Assembly (NCBI RefSeq): GCF_001975985.1
Contig: NZ_MTQF01000011.1
Coordinates: 115,319-179,318 of the forward strand
DNA from: [Flexibacter] sp. ATCC 35103
GTDB taxonomy: Bacteria > Bacteroidota > Bacteroidia > Flavobacteriales > Flavobacteriaceae
DNA length: 64,000 nt
Reading direction: 5' to 3'
The position numbers were made by a program, and so were the translations under genes. Positions 43,292-53,651 of the stretch are shown here, one piece after another. The notes beneath the pieces were generated by a model that was not told the DNA's origin, ran no database searches, and saw only the letters and a program-made list of their open reading frames with translations. The first letter of the stretch is position 1. The number at the start of each line of letters is the position of its first letter.

Positions 43292-46264
43292 ATGCAGAAT
43301 AAAGGACTTATTAAATTTTTCGCAATTCTATTTGCATTGGTAAGTATTTACCAACTTTCTTTCACTTTTGTGGCAAATAACGTCAAAAGTGAAGCTAAAG
43401 CTTTTGCAGGAGATAATCCTGACAAGGAATTAAAATATTTAGATTCTATTGGTAAAGAAAAAGTGTTGAACCTTGGTTTTTCGGATTTTACTTATAATGA
43501 AGTAAAAAACAAACAACTTAATAAAGGTCTTGACTTAGAAGGAGGAATCAACGTGATTCTTCAAATTTCTATTAAAGATGTTTTAAAAGGTTTGGCTAAC
43601 AATTCTAAAAATCCGGTATTTAATAAATCATTAGCTGATGCATCTGCAAATTTAGAAGGAAACAAAACCTATTTAAATAAGTTTTTTGAAGCTTTTGAAG
43701 CGAATTCAAACGGAACAGTGAAATTAGCTTCACCTGATATTTTTGCAAACAGAAGTTTACAAGGAGAAGGTGGAATCGATTTTCAAATGTCTGATTCGCA
43801 AGTTCAAAAAGTAATTAAAAGAAAAGTTGATGAGTCTGTTGAAAGTGCTTATAAAGTATTAAGAGAGCGTATCGACAAATTTGGTGTTACACAACCAAAC
43901 ATTCAAAAATTAGGAGAAACAGGAAGAATCTTAGTAGAGCTTCCGGGTGCGAAGGATGTTGATAGAATTAAAAAATTATTAGGTGGAAAAGCTCAATTAG
44001 AGTTTTGGGAAACTTATAAAGTTGAAGAAATTGGAAACTTTTTAGTAGCTTCTAACGAGGCTTTGAAAAAGACTGAAATCAAAAAAACAGAAACTAAAAC
44101 TGTTGCTAAAGATTCATTGAATGCTTTATTAACTGATGCTAAAGATTCAGTTGAGACTAAAAAAGGAAACAACCCATTATTTGACAAAATGTTAGGTCAG
44201 GGTGGCGGACCGGTTTTAGGTTACTTTGCAACAAAAGATACTGCTGCTGTAAACGGATATTTTAAAAGAGCTGACATTAGAGTTTTATTGGCTGCTGACC
44301 AACATAATGCAAAATTTGTATGGAGTAAACCAACTACTATAAAAGATGCAAAAGGAAAAGATCTTGAAGCTGTAGAATTATATGCTTTAAAAGGTAACAG
44401 AGATAACGTTCCTGCAATGAGCGGTGGTGTTGTTACTGATGCAAAAGATACTTTTGACCAATTAGGAAAACCAGCTGTTTCTATGCAAATGAACAGCCAG
44501 GGTGCTAAAGTTTGGGAAGAATTAACAGGTAGAGCTTTCTCTCAAAAAGGTTATATTGCTATTGTTCTGGATAATATCGTTTATTCTGCTCCTGGTGTTA
44601 CAAGTGGGCCAATTGCTGGTGGAAGATCTGAAATTACAGGTTCTTTTGATGTTGCTGAAACTAAAGATTTAGCTAACGTATTAAATGCAGGTAAATTACC
44701 GGCTTCTGCTGATATTGTTCAATCAACTGTTGTAGGACCATCTTTAGGTCAGGCTGCAATTGATGCAGGTACAATTTCATCTGTATTAGGATTTTTATTA
44801 GTTTGTTTATGGATGGTATTCTATTATGGTAAAGCGGGTTGGTATGCTAACCTTGCCTTATTATTGAACTTACTTTTCTTATTCGGAATTATGGCAAGTT
44901 TTGGTTTTGTATTAACATTACCAGGTATTGCAGGTATCGTACTTACATTAGGTACAGCGGTAGATGCGAATATTATTATATTTGAAAGAGCAAAAGAAGA
45001 ATTACGTGAAGGTAAATCTTTATCTGAAGCAGTTACAGAATCTTACGGATGGCACGGAGCAATGCGTTCTATTATCGATGCGAACGTAACGCACGTTTTA
45101 ACTGGGGCTATCTTATTTATTTTTGGAACAGGACCAATTAAAGGTTTTGCTTTAACTTTACTTATTGGTATCGTAACGTCAATGTTTACATCAATTTTTA
45201 TCGCTAGAATTTTTATCGACAGAAATATTGCTGGAAAAGCTGATTTGACTTTCTCTACAAACATTACTAAAAACTGGTTTACTAATTTCCACTTTGACTT
45301 TATTAAAATCAAAAAATTCACTTATATCTTCTCTTCTATTGTAGTTGTAGTAAGTTTAACTTCTATTTTCTTTGTGAATGGATTAGATGAAGGTGTTGAT
45401 TTTGTTGGAGGAAGAACTTTCCAGGTTAAATTCGAAAAACCAATTGATGCTACAACAGTTTCAGATGAATTATCTGCAGCTTTTGGAACTCCGGTTGAGG
45501 CTAAGATTTTAGGTGATGATGATCAATTAAAAATCACTACAAAATATAAAATTAAAGAAGATGGTGTTGCTATCGACGAAGAAGTGAATCAAAAATTATA
45601 CGCTGCTTTGCAAAAGTATTATCCAAACACTACTTACGATAAATTCATCAACTCATTTGATGGTAAAAGAATCGGTGTATTGCAAGCTTCTAAAGTTGGA
45701 GCTTCTATCTCTGAGGATATCAAAACTAACTCATACTGGGCAGTTCTTGGTGCAATGGCGGCTATTTTCTTATACTTAATGGTTTCTTTCCGTAAATGGC
45801 AATATTCATTAGGTGCGATTGCAGCTGTAGCGCATGACGTTATCTTTGTATTAGGTATCTACTCTTTATGTTATAAATTCATGCCTTTCCATATGGAAAT
45901 GGATCAGCACTTTATCGCTGCAATCCTTACTGTTATTGGTTATTCTATGAATGATACCGTAATTGTATTTGACAGGGTTAGAGAGTTTATTATCGGTAAC
46001 CGTAAAGGTACTTTTGAAGATATTGTAAATGCTTCTATTAATACTACATTATCAAGAACGTTGAATACGTCATTAATGATGATCATTGTATTATTGACAA
46101 TGTTTATCTTTGGTGGAGAATCTATCAGAGGATTTATCTTCGCGATGTTAGTAGGTATTGTTGTGGGAACTTACTCTTCATTGTTTATCGCTACACCAGT
46201 ATTGGTAGATACGATTTCAAGTGATGAGAAACACACAATCGAAGAAAAACACAAACAAGCATAA
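43292..46264 (+). CDS. secDF: Fused protein-export protein SecDF
   Basis: A 990-residue fusion of SecD (about residues 1-640) and SecF (about 660-990), which use the proton gradient to help SecYEG release translocated proteins. The SecD half has one N-terminal helix, a large periplasmic P1 region (GLDLEGGINVILQI; KVLRERIDKFGVTQPNIQKLG), and a five-helix block with GTAVDANIIIFERAKEELREG. The SecF half starts at FIKIKKFTYIFSSIVVV and has GLDEGVDFVGGRTFQV and GYSMNDTVIVFDRVRE. The fusion is common in Bacteroidetes. It is preceded by a good promoter and followed by a strong terminator. The start is ATG at 43292. Confidence 0.96.
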   Translation: MQNKGLIKFFAILFALVSIYQLSFTFVANNVKSEAKAFAGDNPDKELKYLDSIGKEKVLNLGFSDFTYNEVKNKQLNKGLDLEGGINVILQISIKDVLKGLANNSKNPVFNKSLADASANLEGNKTYLNKFFEAFEANSNGTVKLASPDIFANRSLQGEGGIDFQMSDSQVQKVIKRKVDESVESAYKVLRERIDKFGVTQPNIQKLGETGRILVELPGAKDVDRIKKLLGGKAQLEFWETYKVEEIGNFLVASNEALKKTEIKKTETKTVAKDSLNALLTDAKDSVETKKGNNPLFDKMLGQGGGPVLGYFATKDTAAVNGYFKRADIRVLLAADQHNAKFVWSKPTTIKDAKGKDLEAVELYALKGNRDNVPAMSGGVVTDAKDTFDQLGKPAVSMQMNSQGAKVWEELTGRAFSQKGYIAIVLDNIVYSAPGVTSGPIAGGRSEITGSFDVAETKDLANVLNAGKLPASADIVQSTVVGPSLGQAAIDAGTISSVLGFLLVCLWMVFYYGKAGWYANLALLLNLLFLFGIMASFGFVLTLPGIAGIVLTLGTAVDANIIIFERAKEELREGKSLSEAVTESYGWHGAMRSIIDANVTHVLTGAILFIFGTGPIKGFALTLLIGIVTSMFTSIFIARIFIDRNIAGKADLTFSTNITKNWFTNFHFDFIKIKKFTYIFSSIVVVVSLTSIFFVNGLDEGVDFVGGRTFQVKFEKPIDATTVSDELSAAFGTPVEAKILGDDDQLKITTKYKIKEDGVAIDEEVNQKLYAALQKYYPNTTYDKFINSFDGKRIGVLQASKVGASISEDIKTNSYWAVLGAMAAIFLYLMVSFRKWQYSLGAIAAVAHDVIFVLGIYSLCYKFMPFHMEMDQHFIAAILTVIGYSMNDTVIVFDRVREFIIGNRKGTFEDIVNASINTTLSRTLNTSLMMIIVLLTMFIFGGESIRGFIFAMLVGIVVGTYSSLFIATPVLVDTISSDEKHTIEEKHKQA

Positions 46265-46283
46265 TTGCAAGTTTATATAAATT

Positions 46284-46316
46284 AAAAAGACCCAACGAAA
46301 GTTGGGTCTTTTTTTT
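46284..46316 (+). terminator. Intrinsic terminator of secDF
   Basis: A stem of at least 12 bp (core GACCCAAC/GTTGGGTC) closed by a GAAA tetraloop and followed by T8. Confidence 0.92.
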
Positions 46317-46639
46317 GTGCTATGTGTCAACATCAATATGCTAAAGTTTAAAATACATTTAAGTGTACTAAATCTTTGGAGTTAAGAAGGAGTAACAAAT
46401 TGAAAAGATTCTATTAATGCTTTAGGAAGTTAGTGAGTTAATGATAATAGGTGTAGAAAAACAATAGCAAAAGGTTTATTTTAGTTGATGTTTTATTGCT
46501 AAGAGTTTCAGTGAAAGTAAATGAATCTTGGTTTGATATTCGCTTAATTGGTTAGCTATTTAATGCAGAATTAGAAGATGTGAAATATCGGTAATAATGC
46601 AAGAAATGTTGAATTAGGTATTCTTTGAGTGCTTGTAAA

Positions 46640-46678
46640 TAAAAAAGCCCAATACTTTAAGGTATTGGGCTTTTTTAT
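46640..46678 (-). terminator. Terminator of the cysS-yidD-lgt unit (works on both strands by symmetry)
   Basis: A 15-bp stem with core AGCCCAATAC, flanked by A-runs on one side and T-runs on the other, immediately after the lgt stop codon. Confidence 0.88.
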
Positions 46679-46692
46679 ATTTTGATTGTATT

Positions 46693-47625
46693 TTATGATT
46701 CTGCTAATGGATTTCTTTGTGCTCTAATAACAAAGAATAGCCCTATAATGATAAAAGGGATACTTAGCCATTGTCCTGTTGAGAAAATGCCTAATTCATT
46801 CTCAAATCCGCCCTGGCTTTCTTTTACAAATTCGACTATAAAACGTACTACAAATAACAGAACAAGGAAAGATCCAAATAATAATCCAGATTTAAGTCTT
46901 GCATTTGTTTTCCAGTACATGAAGAAAAGAACTGCAAAAACAAAAATATAAGCAATTCCTTCGTATAATTGAGTCGGATGTTTTGCAGGAACCTGAGCTA
47001 ATAAATCAGCAAATTTAGGATCTGTAGCAATTGCAGTATAAGCTGCTTTTGGATCTGCGATTTGTGTTGCATTTACAGCTTCAGATTTGCTGAACTGATC
47101 GTGTAAAAAGCGAATACCAAATGCTGAATCAGTTACTTTTCCTATAATTTCTGAATTAAAAAAGTTTCCTAAACGAACAAAAATCGCACCGCTTGCAACC
47201 GGAATTACAACACGGTCCAAAATCCATAATAAAGGACGTTTTAAGATCATTTTGCTGTAGTAATACATCGCAACAATAATGGCAATTGCTGCACCATGAC
47301 TGGCTAATCCCTGAAAACCTGTAAATTCAAATTTTGGTTCAAATCTAACCGGTAAAAAGATTTCAAGTAAATGATTTCTAAAATATTCCCAGTCATAGAA
47401 TAAAACATGTCCTAAACGTGCTCCTATCAAAGTAGCTAAAACAGTCCAGACAAATAAAGAATCTAATTTTTCAAGTGATTCATTTTCGCGTTCGAAAATC
47501 TTTTTCATTATGAACCAGCCTAAACCAAAAGCGATTACGAACATTAAACTGTAGTAACGAATCATAAAAAATCCTAAATCGATTCCTTCAGAAGGATTCC
47601 AAATGATATTTGAGGAAAGTGTCAT
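46693..47625 (-). CDS. lgt: Phosphatidylglycerol--prolipoprotein diacylglyceryl transferase
   Basis: Lgt is the inner-membrane enzyme that transfers a diacylglyceryl group to the lipobox Cys of prolipoproteins. This 310-residue polytopic protein shows family motifs RYYSLMFVIAFGLGW, GARLGHVLFYDW (conserved Arg/His region), GLASHGAAIAI with the essential His, and FVRLGNFFNSEIIG with the conserved Arg. The hydrophobic C-terminal half includes HPTQLYEGIAYIFVF. Its substrates would include the lipoproteins encoded at 973 and 59575. It lies downstream of yidD in a minus-strand run with cysS. The start is ATG at 47625. Confidence 0.96.
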   Translation of the reverse strand: MTLSSNIIWNPSEGIDLGFFMIRYYSLMFVIAFGLGWFIMKKIFERENESLEKLDSLFVWTVLATLIGARLGHVLFYDWEYFRNHLLEIFLPVRFEPKFEFTGFQGLASHGAAIAIIVAMYYYSKMILKRPLLWILDRVVIPVASGAIFVRLGNFFNSEIIGKVTDSAFGIRFLHDQFSKSEAVNATQIADPKAAYTAIATDPKFADLLAQVPAKHPTQLYEGIAYIFVFAVLFFMYWKTNARLKSGLLFGSFLVLLFVVRFIVEFVKESQGGFENELGIFSTGQWLSIPFIIIGLFFVIRAQRNPLAES

Positions 47626-47691
47626 ATTTTAAATTTGTTTGTTTTGTATGTAAAAATAAATATTAAAAGTAAAGTTGCTCTTTATAAAAAG

Positions 47692-47931
47692 TTAATGTTT
47701 ATGTGAACATTTCTTTTCAGGAACAGGATCATAACCGGTTCTTCCCCATGGATTGCAGCTTAAAATTCGTTTTATTCCCAAATATCCGCCATAAAATAAA
47801 CCATGAGTCTGTAAGGCCTGAATCATGTATGTTGAACATGTAGGTTCAAACCTGCAACTTGCCGGTGTAAAAGGCGAAATTGCAGTTTGATAAAAGCGAA
47901 CTAATAAAACAAATGGAGTAGTTACTTTCAT
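47692..47931 (-). CDS. yidD: Membrane protein insertion efficiency factor YidD
   Basis: A 79-residue protein with the full YidD signature: FYQTAISPFTPASCRFEPTCSTYM near the N-terminus, then GYLGIKRILSCNPW and a short charged His-rich tail. YidD is a small membrane-associated protein that assists YidC-dependent insertion. In many bacteria it is encoded by rnpA and yidC, but here it sits between cysS (22 bases upstream) and lgt (66 bases downstream), so these three genes probably form one transcript. The start is ATG at 47931. Confidence 0.95.
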   Translation of the reverse strand: MKVTTPFVLLVRFYQTAISPFTPASCRFEPTCSTYMIQALQTHGLFYGGYLGIKRILSCNPWGRTGYDPVPEKKCSHKH

Positions 47932-47953
47932 GATTTATTAGAAAATGAATTGA

Positions 47954-49432
<1,479 letters not shown>

Positions 49433-49452
49433 ATTTTTTTTGCTGTTTAACC

Positions 49453-49485
49453 GTTTAATTGTTGATTTGTTTAATCGTGTAAACG
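49453..49485. repeat. Direct repeat flanking the four-helix-bundle gene, left copy
   Basis: A 33-base sequence matching 49889-49921 at 29 of 33 positions, in the same orientation (core TTTAATTGTTGATTTGTTTA). It lies between cysS and the four-helix-bundle gene. Confidence 0.75.
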
Positions 49486-49512
49486 TTTTTTTTGTTTTTA
49501 ATTTGATACGTA

Positions 49513-49878
49513 TTATTCTTTTGAAAGATAGTACTTTTTTAAACTGTTTATCTGATTACAGATTTTCTCAATTTTTTCGCGAGACTCTACATATTCAGTT
49601 TCGGACACATAATTTAAATCTTTTGAAATAATTAAGTGGTTCAAGGTTTCCATCGCTGATGAATATGAGATCGTTAAAAAATGAGCTTTATCTTTATTCG
49701 TATTTCTCGAAGTTCCTTCTGCAATATTTGTCGCAATTGATGCGGAACTTCTTTTTATTTGAGAAGTTATTCCGAATAATTCATTTGATGGAAATTTACC
49801 AGTTAATTTATAAATATCCAAAATAAACATTCTTGAGTTTTGCCAAACTTCTAACTTTTCAAATGAAAAAGTATACAT
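49513..49878 (-). CDS. Four-helix-bundle protein (S23/IVS family)
   Basis: A 121-residue, all-helical protein of the four-helix-bundle/S23 family, recognised by the start FEKLEVWQNSRMFILDIYKLTGKFPSNELFGITSQIKRSSASIATNIAEG. Proteins of this family were first found encoded in 23S rRNA intervening sequences of Leptospira, and many free-standing copies occur in Bacteroidetes. Their biochemical role is not established. Here it is not in an rRNA gene but is flanked by 33-bp direct repeats. The start is ATG at 49878. Neighbours are cysS and folE on the same strand. Confidence 0.9.
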   Translation of the reverse strand: MYTFSFEKLEVWQNSRMFILDIYKLTGKFPSNELFGITSQIKRSSASIATNIAEGTSRNTNKDKAHFLTISYSSAMETLNHLIISKDLNYVSETEYVESREKIEKICNQINSLKKYYLSKE

Positions 49879-49888
49879 GTGTGTTTTG

Positions 49889-49921
49889 GTTTAATTGTTA
49901 ATTTGTTTAATCATTTAACCG
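49889..49921. repeat. Direct repeat flanking the four-helix-bundle gene, right copy
   Basis: Matches 49453-49485 at 29 of 33 positions, same orientation. Part of it (49897-49912) also forms a perfect 16-bp inverted repeat with 49945-49960. Confidence 0.75.
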
Positions 49922-49960
49922 TAAATTCAGATTTGCAATGAAGCGATTAAACAAATTAAC
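49897..49960. repeat. Inverted repeat between folE and the four-helix-bundle gene
   Basis: Perfect 16-bp arms (49897-49912 and 49945-49960, GTTAATTTGTTTAATC and its complement) with a 32-base loop. It lies just after the folE stop codon and could serve as its terminator hairpin. Confidence 0.7.
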
Positions 49961-49975
49961 GATTTACCAATTAAA

Positions 49976-50647
49976 CTAGAACTGAGTGTCTAATTTAATA
50001 TAATCTAAAAATTCTCTTTTTGTTTGAGGATCTTTGAATTTTCCACCAAATTCAGATGTTACTGTACTGCTTTCGATATCTTTAATTCCTCTTGAATTTA
50101 CACATAAATGTTTGGCATCGATCACGCAGGCAACATCTTCAGTACCTAATGCTTTTTGCAATTCCTGAACAATTTGCATGGTCAAACGCTCTTGAACCTG
50201 AGGTCTTTTAGCATAATATTCTACAATTCGGTTCATTTTTGATAAACCAATAACTCTTCCGCTGGAAATGTAAGCAACATGAGCACGTCCTATAATAGGT
50301 AATAAATGGTGTTCGCAGGTAGAATAAACGGTAATGTTTTTCTCGACTAACATTTCACCGTATTTGTAATTATTGTCAAAAGTCGAAGCTTTTGGCTGTT
50401 TTGAAGGATTAAGACCACCAAAAATCTCTTTTACAAACATTTTTGCTACTCGGTTTGGAGTACCTTTTATGCTGTCATCAGTTAAATCCATTCCTAAAGT
50501 CTGTAGGATGTTTTCAACATCTTTTTTTATTCTTTCTATTTTTTCATCATCACTTAAGTCAAAAGCATCCTGTCTTACAGGGTTTTGAGCGTTGCTGCTA
50601 AAATGATTGTCTCCTGTTTCGTCTAAAAAATCTTCGTTATTTATCAT
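49976..50647 (-). CDS. folE: GTP cyclohydrolase I
   Basis: FolE converts GTP to dihydroneopterin triphosphate, the entry step to tetrahydrofolate and other pterins. The 223-residue length is normal. Motifs: TPNRVAKMFVKEIFGGL; STCEHHLLPIIGRAHVAYI with the zinc-ligand Cys and His residues; GLSKMNRIVEYYAKRPQVQERLT; and DAKHLCVNSRGI with the second zinc-ligand Cys. The N-terminus of about 30 residues is acidic and variable. The start is ATG at 50647. It stands alone, with a 16-bp inverted repeat downstream. Nothing unusual is seen. Confidence 0.97.
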   Translation of the reverse strand: MINNEDFLDETGDNHFSSNAQNPVRQDAFDLSDDEKIERIKKDVENILQTLGMDLTDDSIKGTPNRVAKMFVKEIFGGLNPSKQPKASTFDNNYKYGEMLVEKNITVYSTCEHHLLPIIGRAHVAYISSGRVIGLSKMNRIVEYYAKRPQVQERLTMQIVQELQKALGTEDVACVIDAKHLCVNSRGIKDIESSTVTSEFGGKFKDPQTKREFLDYIKLDTQF

Positions 50648-50848
50648 TAAAAACTACTATTAGTATGGGTATATCTTTTTAAGGCGGTAAAGATAATTAA
50701 TAAAAAGCAAACCTTTTCTATCGTTTTTACTATTTAATTGATGGTTTTTGGATATAATTTAAATTAAATCCAAAATGCTGTTTTTTTAAAATACAAAAGA
50801 CAATAACATAGCCTGTTATTGTCTTTTAAGAGTGTTATTTTGTAGTGC

Positions 50849-52045
50849 TTATTTTTTGTTGTAAACCAAAAGAGCTTCTTTTAAAATATTTACGGCGGTC
50901 ACTAAATCTTTTTTATTCAGCACATAAGCAATTCTAACCTGATTAAGTCCCATTCCGGGAGTCGAATAAAATCCGGCAGCCGGAGCAACCATCACGGTTT
51001 CTCCGTTTAAATCATAAGTTTCAAGAAGCCATTGTGCAAAATCATCAGCATTTTCTATTGGCAATTGTGCAATGCAATAAAAAGCGCCTTTTGGTTTGGT
51101 AACAATTACGCCTTCGATTTTATTCAATTCAGTAATCAAGGTATCACGACGGCCTTTATATTCTGTAATTACTTCATCAAAATAACTTTGTGGCGTATCT
51201 ATTGCAGCTTCACAGGCAATTTGCTCAATTGTAGGCGGACTTAAACGTGCCTGTGCAAACTTCATCACCGTTGATAAAACATCTTTATTTTTAGTTACCA
51301 GACATCCAATTCTTGCGCCGCACATGCTGTAACGTTTTGAAACAGAATCAACCATGATCACATTTTGCTGTACATCTTCAAGATTCATTACAGAATAGTG
51401 AACATCATCACCATCATATAAAAATTCACGATATACTTCGTCAGCGATTAAATACAAATCATGTTTTTTTATTAAACCTGCAAGTTGTTTAATCTCTGAT
51501 TCTGAATATAAATAACCCGTTGGATTACCGGGATTGCATATTAATATCGCTTTTGTTTTTGGTGTAATCAATTTTTCAACATCTTCAATACTTGGCAGTG
51601 CAAATCCAGTTTCGATCGTCGAAATCACCGGAATTACAGTTGCGCTTGTAGAAGATGCAAAGGCATGATAGTTAGCATAAAAAGGTTCCGGAATAATAAT
51701 TTCGTCACCCGGATCTGTAATTGTGGCTAATGCAAACAACAAGGCTTCAGAGCCACCAGTAGTAATAATGATGTCTTCTGAGTTAACATTTACGTTTTGA
51801 CGTTGGTAAAATTTAGCTAATTTTTTTCTATAACTTTCATATCCGGCAGACGGACTGTATTCGATAAGAGTTAAATCAATATTTTTTACCGCCTCGATGG
51901 CCACTTCGGGTGTATTGATATCCGGTTGACCTATGTTTAAGTGATACACTTTCTTCCCTTTTTGTTTTGCAGCATCTGCAAAAGGAGCAAGTTTGCGTAT
52001 CGGTGATTCGGGCATGTTTCTGCCTTTGTGTGAAATTGTTGGCAT
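50849..52045 (-). CDS. Class I/II PLP-dependent aminotransferase
   Basis: A 398-residue fold-type I aminotransferase of the aspartate/aromatic subgroup. Motifs: GRNMPESPIRKLAPFADAAK at the N-terminus; HLNIGQPDINTP; ITTGGSEALLFAL (phosphate cup); CNPGNPTGYLY; IADEVYREF (Asp to the pyridine nitrogen); and SVSKRYSMCGARIG with the Schiff-base Lys. It would exchange amino groups between amino acids and 2-oxoacids; aspartate aminotransferase is the usual annotation. The open frame continues to 52168, but ATG 52045 (MPTISHKG) is the natural start and gives the expected length. It is divergent from the retropepsin-like gene. Confidence 0.92.
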   Translation of the reverse strand: MPTISHKGRNMPESPIRKLAPFADAAKQKGKKVYHLNIGQPDINTPEVAIEAVKNIDLTLIEYSPSAGYESYRKKLAKFYQRQNVNVNSEDIIITTGGSEALLFALATITDPGDEIIIPEPFYANYHAFASSTSATVIPVISTIETGFALPSIEDVEKLITPKTKAILICNPGNPTGYLYSESEIKQLAGLIKKHDLYLIADEVYREFLYDGDDVHYSVMNLEDVQQNVIMVDSVSKRYSMCGARIGCLVTKNKDVLSTVMKFAQARLSPPTIEQIACEAAIDTPQSYFDEVITEYKGRRDTLITELNKIEGVIVTKPKGAFYCIAQLPIENADDFAQWLLETYDLNGETVMVAPAAGFYSTPGMGLNQVRIAYVLNKKDLVTAVNILKEALLVYNKK

Positions 52046-52167
52046 GAGTTTAATTATTGAAGTGCAAATTTGCATTTTTTTTTCGAATTTAACGTAAACA
52101 TTACAGGTACTTATTAAAATGTAACAATTATCAATATTTTTAGTAATTTTATCATAAAATATTATCA

Positions 52168-53493
52168 ATGAAAAAATATTTCATGTTGTTTTTTGGGCTT
52201 TTGGCATCTTTGCCAGTGATGTCCCAAGTCGATTTTTTAATCGAAAACCACAGTAAGAAGGTTACTATTCCTTTTAAATTGATAAATAACCTTGTTTTTA
52301 TTCCTATTAAAGTAAACGGTGTCGAACTTAATTTCTTGCTGGATTCCGGTGTCGAAGAAACGATCTTGTTTAGTATGGAAGATAAACAGGAAGTTAGTTT
52401 TAAAAATGTCGAAAAAATAAAACTAAAAGGTTTAGGCAGCGAAGAAGAAATTGAAGGCCTTAAATCAGCAAATAACATTTTAGAAACTCATGGTTTAAAA
52501 TCAAACAGCCAATTGGTTTATATTATTTTAGATCAGAGTTTTAATTTGTCGTCTCATATTGGTATTCCTGTTAATGGTATTATTGGGTACAAATTTTTTA
52601 AAAATAATATTGTCGAAATCAACTATCAGAAAAAGAGATTAGTGGTGCATGCAAACAATGAAGAAACCCGTAAAAGACTCCAGAAAAAATTTAAAACAAT
52701 TCCAATAACCATAGAAAGATCCAAACCGTATATTTATACAACAGCAATTGTTGATACTGCCAGAATACCGGCAAAATTACTTATTGATGTTGGGAATAGC
52801 GATGCATTCTGGATTTTTGAAAATAATAAAATTAAATTGCCCAAAAAGAATTTTCCTGACTTTTTAGGTAAAGGTTTTAGCGGAGATATTGAAGGACATC
52901 GTGCTAAAATAGATAATTTTTTAATTGATGATTTTAACTTTAAAAAACCAATTGTTTCTTTTCCGGATTCAAGTTCCATTAAAAATGTAAAAATGGTTCC
53001 CGATCGGATTGGTTCTGTTGGCGGAGAAGTTTTAAAACGATTTACAGTAGTTTTAGATTATGCAGATAAGAAGTTATATCTTAAAAAAAACAATAAATTT
53101 TCAGATCCTTTCAGTTATAACAAAAGCGGAATCACGATTCAGCATAACGGACTTCAATGGGTTCAGGAAACCGTTCATTTAGAAACTGTAAAGGTGGCGA
53201 CTTCTATAGAGGAATCTGGATATAATGAGAAAAGAGATGGAAATTTCCGATACAAATTTTCATTAAAACCCATTTATGAAATTGTCAATATTCGTAAAAA
53301 TTCAGCTGCTGAAAAATGCGGATTACAAAAAGGGGATATTATTGTTAGAATCAATAATAATGTTCCTTATAAATATTCTTTGCAGCAAATTAATGCCCTT
53401 TTAAAATCTGAAGAAGATATATGGATTAACTTAGAAGTTGAACGAAATAGTCTTATTTTAAAATTTAGATTTAAACTTGAAGATGAGTTGTAA
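52168..53493 (+). CDS. Secreted retropepsin-like aspartyl protease with PDZ domain
   Basis: A 441-residue protein with a signal peptide (KKYFMLFFGLLASLPVMSQ). The N-terminal half resembles retropepsin/gag-polyprotein aspartyl proteases: LNFLLDSGVEETILF with the catalytic DSG, then a second related repeat (PAKLLIDVGNSDAFWIF), where the position of the DSG triad reads DVG. The C-terminus (about 365-430) is a PDZ domain with KNSAAEKCGLQKGDIIVRINN. The fold and PDZ calls are good. Whether it is proteolytically active is unclear, since the second triad is altered. It precedes the type IX secretion module by about 160 bases and may or may not belong to it. Confidence 0.82.
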   Translation: MKKYFMLFFGLLASLPVMSQVDFLIENHSKKVTIPFKLINNLVFIPIKVNGVELNFLLDSGVEETILFSMEDKQEVSFKNVEKIKLKGLGSEEEIEGLKSANNILETHGLKSNSQLVYIILDQSFNLSSHIGIPVNGIIGYKFFKNNIVEINYQKKRLVVHANNEETRKRLQKKFKTIPITIERSKPYIYTTAIVDTARIPAKLLIDVGNSDAFWIFENNKIKLPKKNFPDFLGKGFSGDIEGHRAKIDNFLIDDFNFKKPIVSFPDSSSIKNVKMVPDRIGSVGGEVLKRFTVVLDYADKKLYLKKNNKFSDPFSYNKSGITIQHNGLQWVQETVHLETVKVATSIEESGYNEKRDGNFRYKFSLKPIYEIVNIRKNSAAEKCGLQKGDIIVRINNNVPYKYSLQQINALLKSEEDIWINLEVERNSLILKFRFKLEDEL

Positions 53494-53651
53494 AGTGTTC
53501 AATTATAATTATTTAAAAATACAAATATATAATGGCAGATTGCTATTCATTTTTATGTTTTACTAAATTTTGTGAAAATTTAGCTATTAAATCATGTTTT
53601 TTGTTTAATGAACGTTATTATTTTATTATGTTTATAAAAAAATAACACCAT

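Larger units (their letters stand above)
46265..46692. other. Gene-free region between secDF and lgt
   Basis: About 428 bases between convergent genes. A terminator stands at each end (46284-46316 and 46640-46678). In between I see no ORF of note and no repeat shared with the other intergenic elements. Confidence 0.75.

Noticed and set aside
46317..46639. A small gene between the secDF and lgt terminators
   Set aside because: Stop codons break all frames into short pieces and no start with a plausible product was found.
50849..52168. Extended N-terminus of the aminotransferase to 52168
   Set aside because: The extra 41 residues are atypical for the family and would overlap the divergent gene's start; ATG 52045 gives the normal length.
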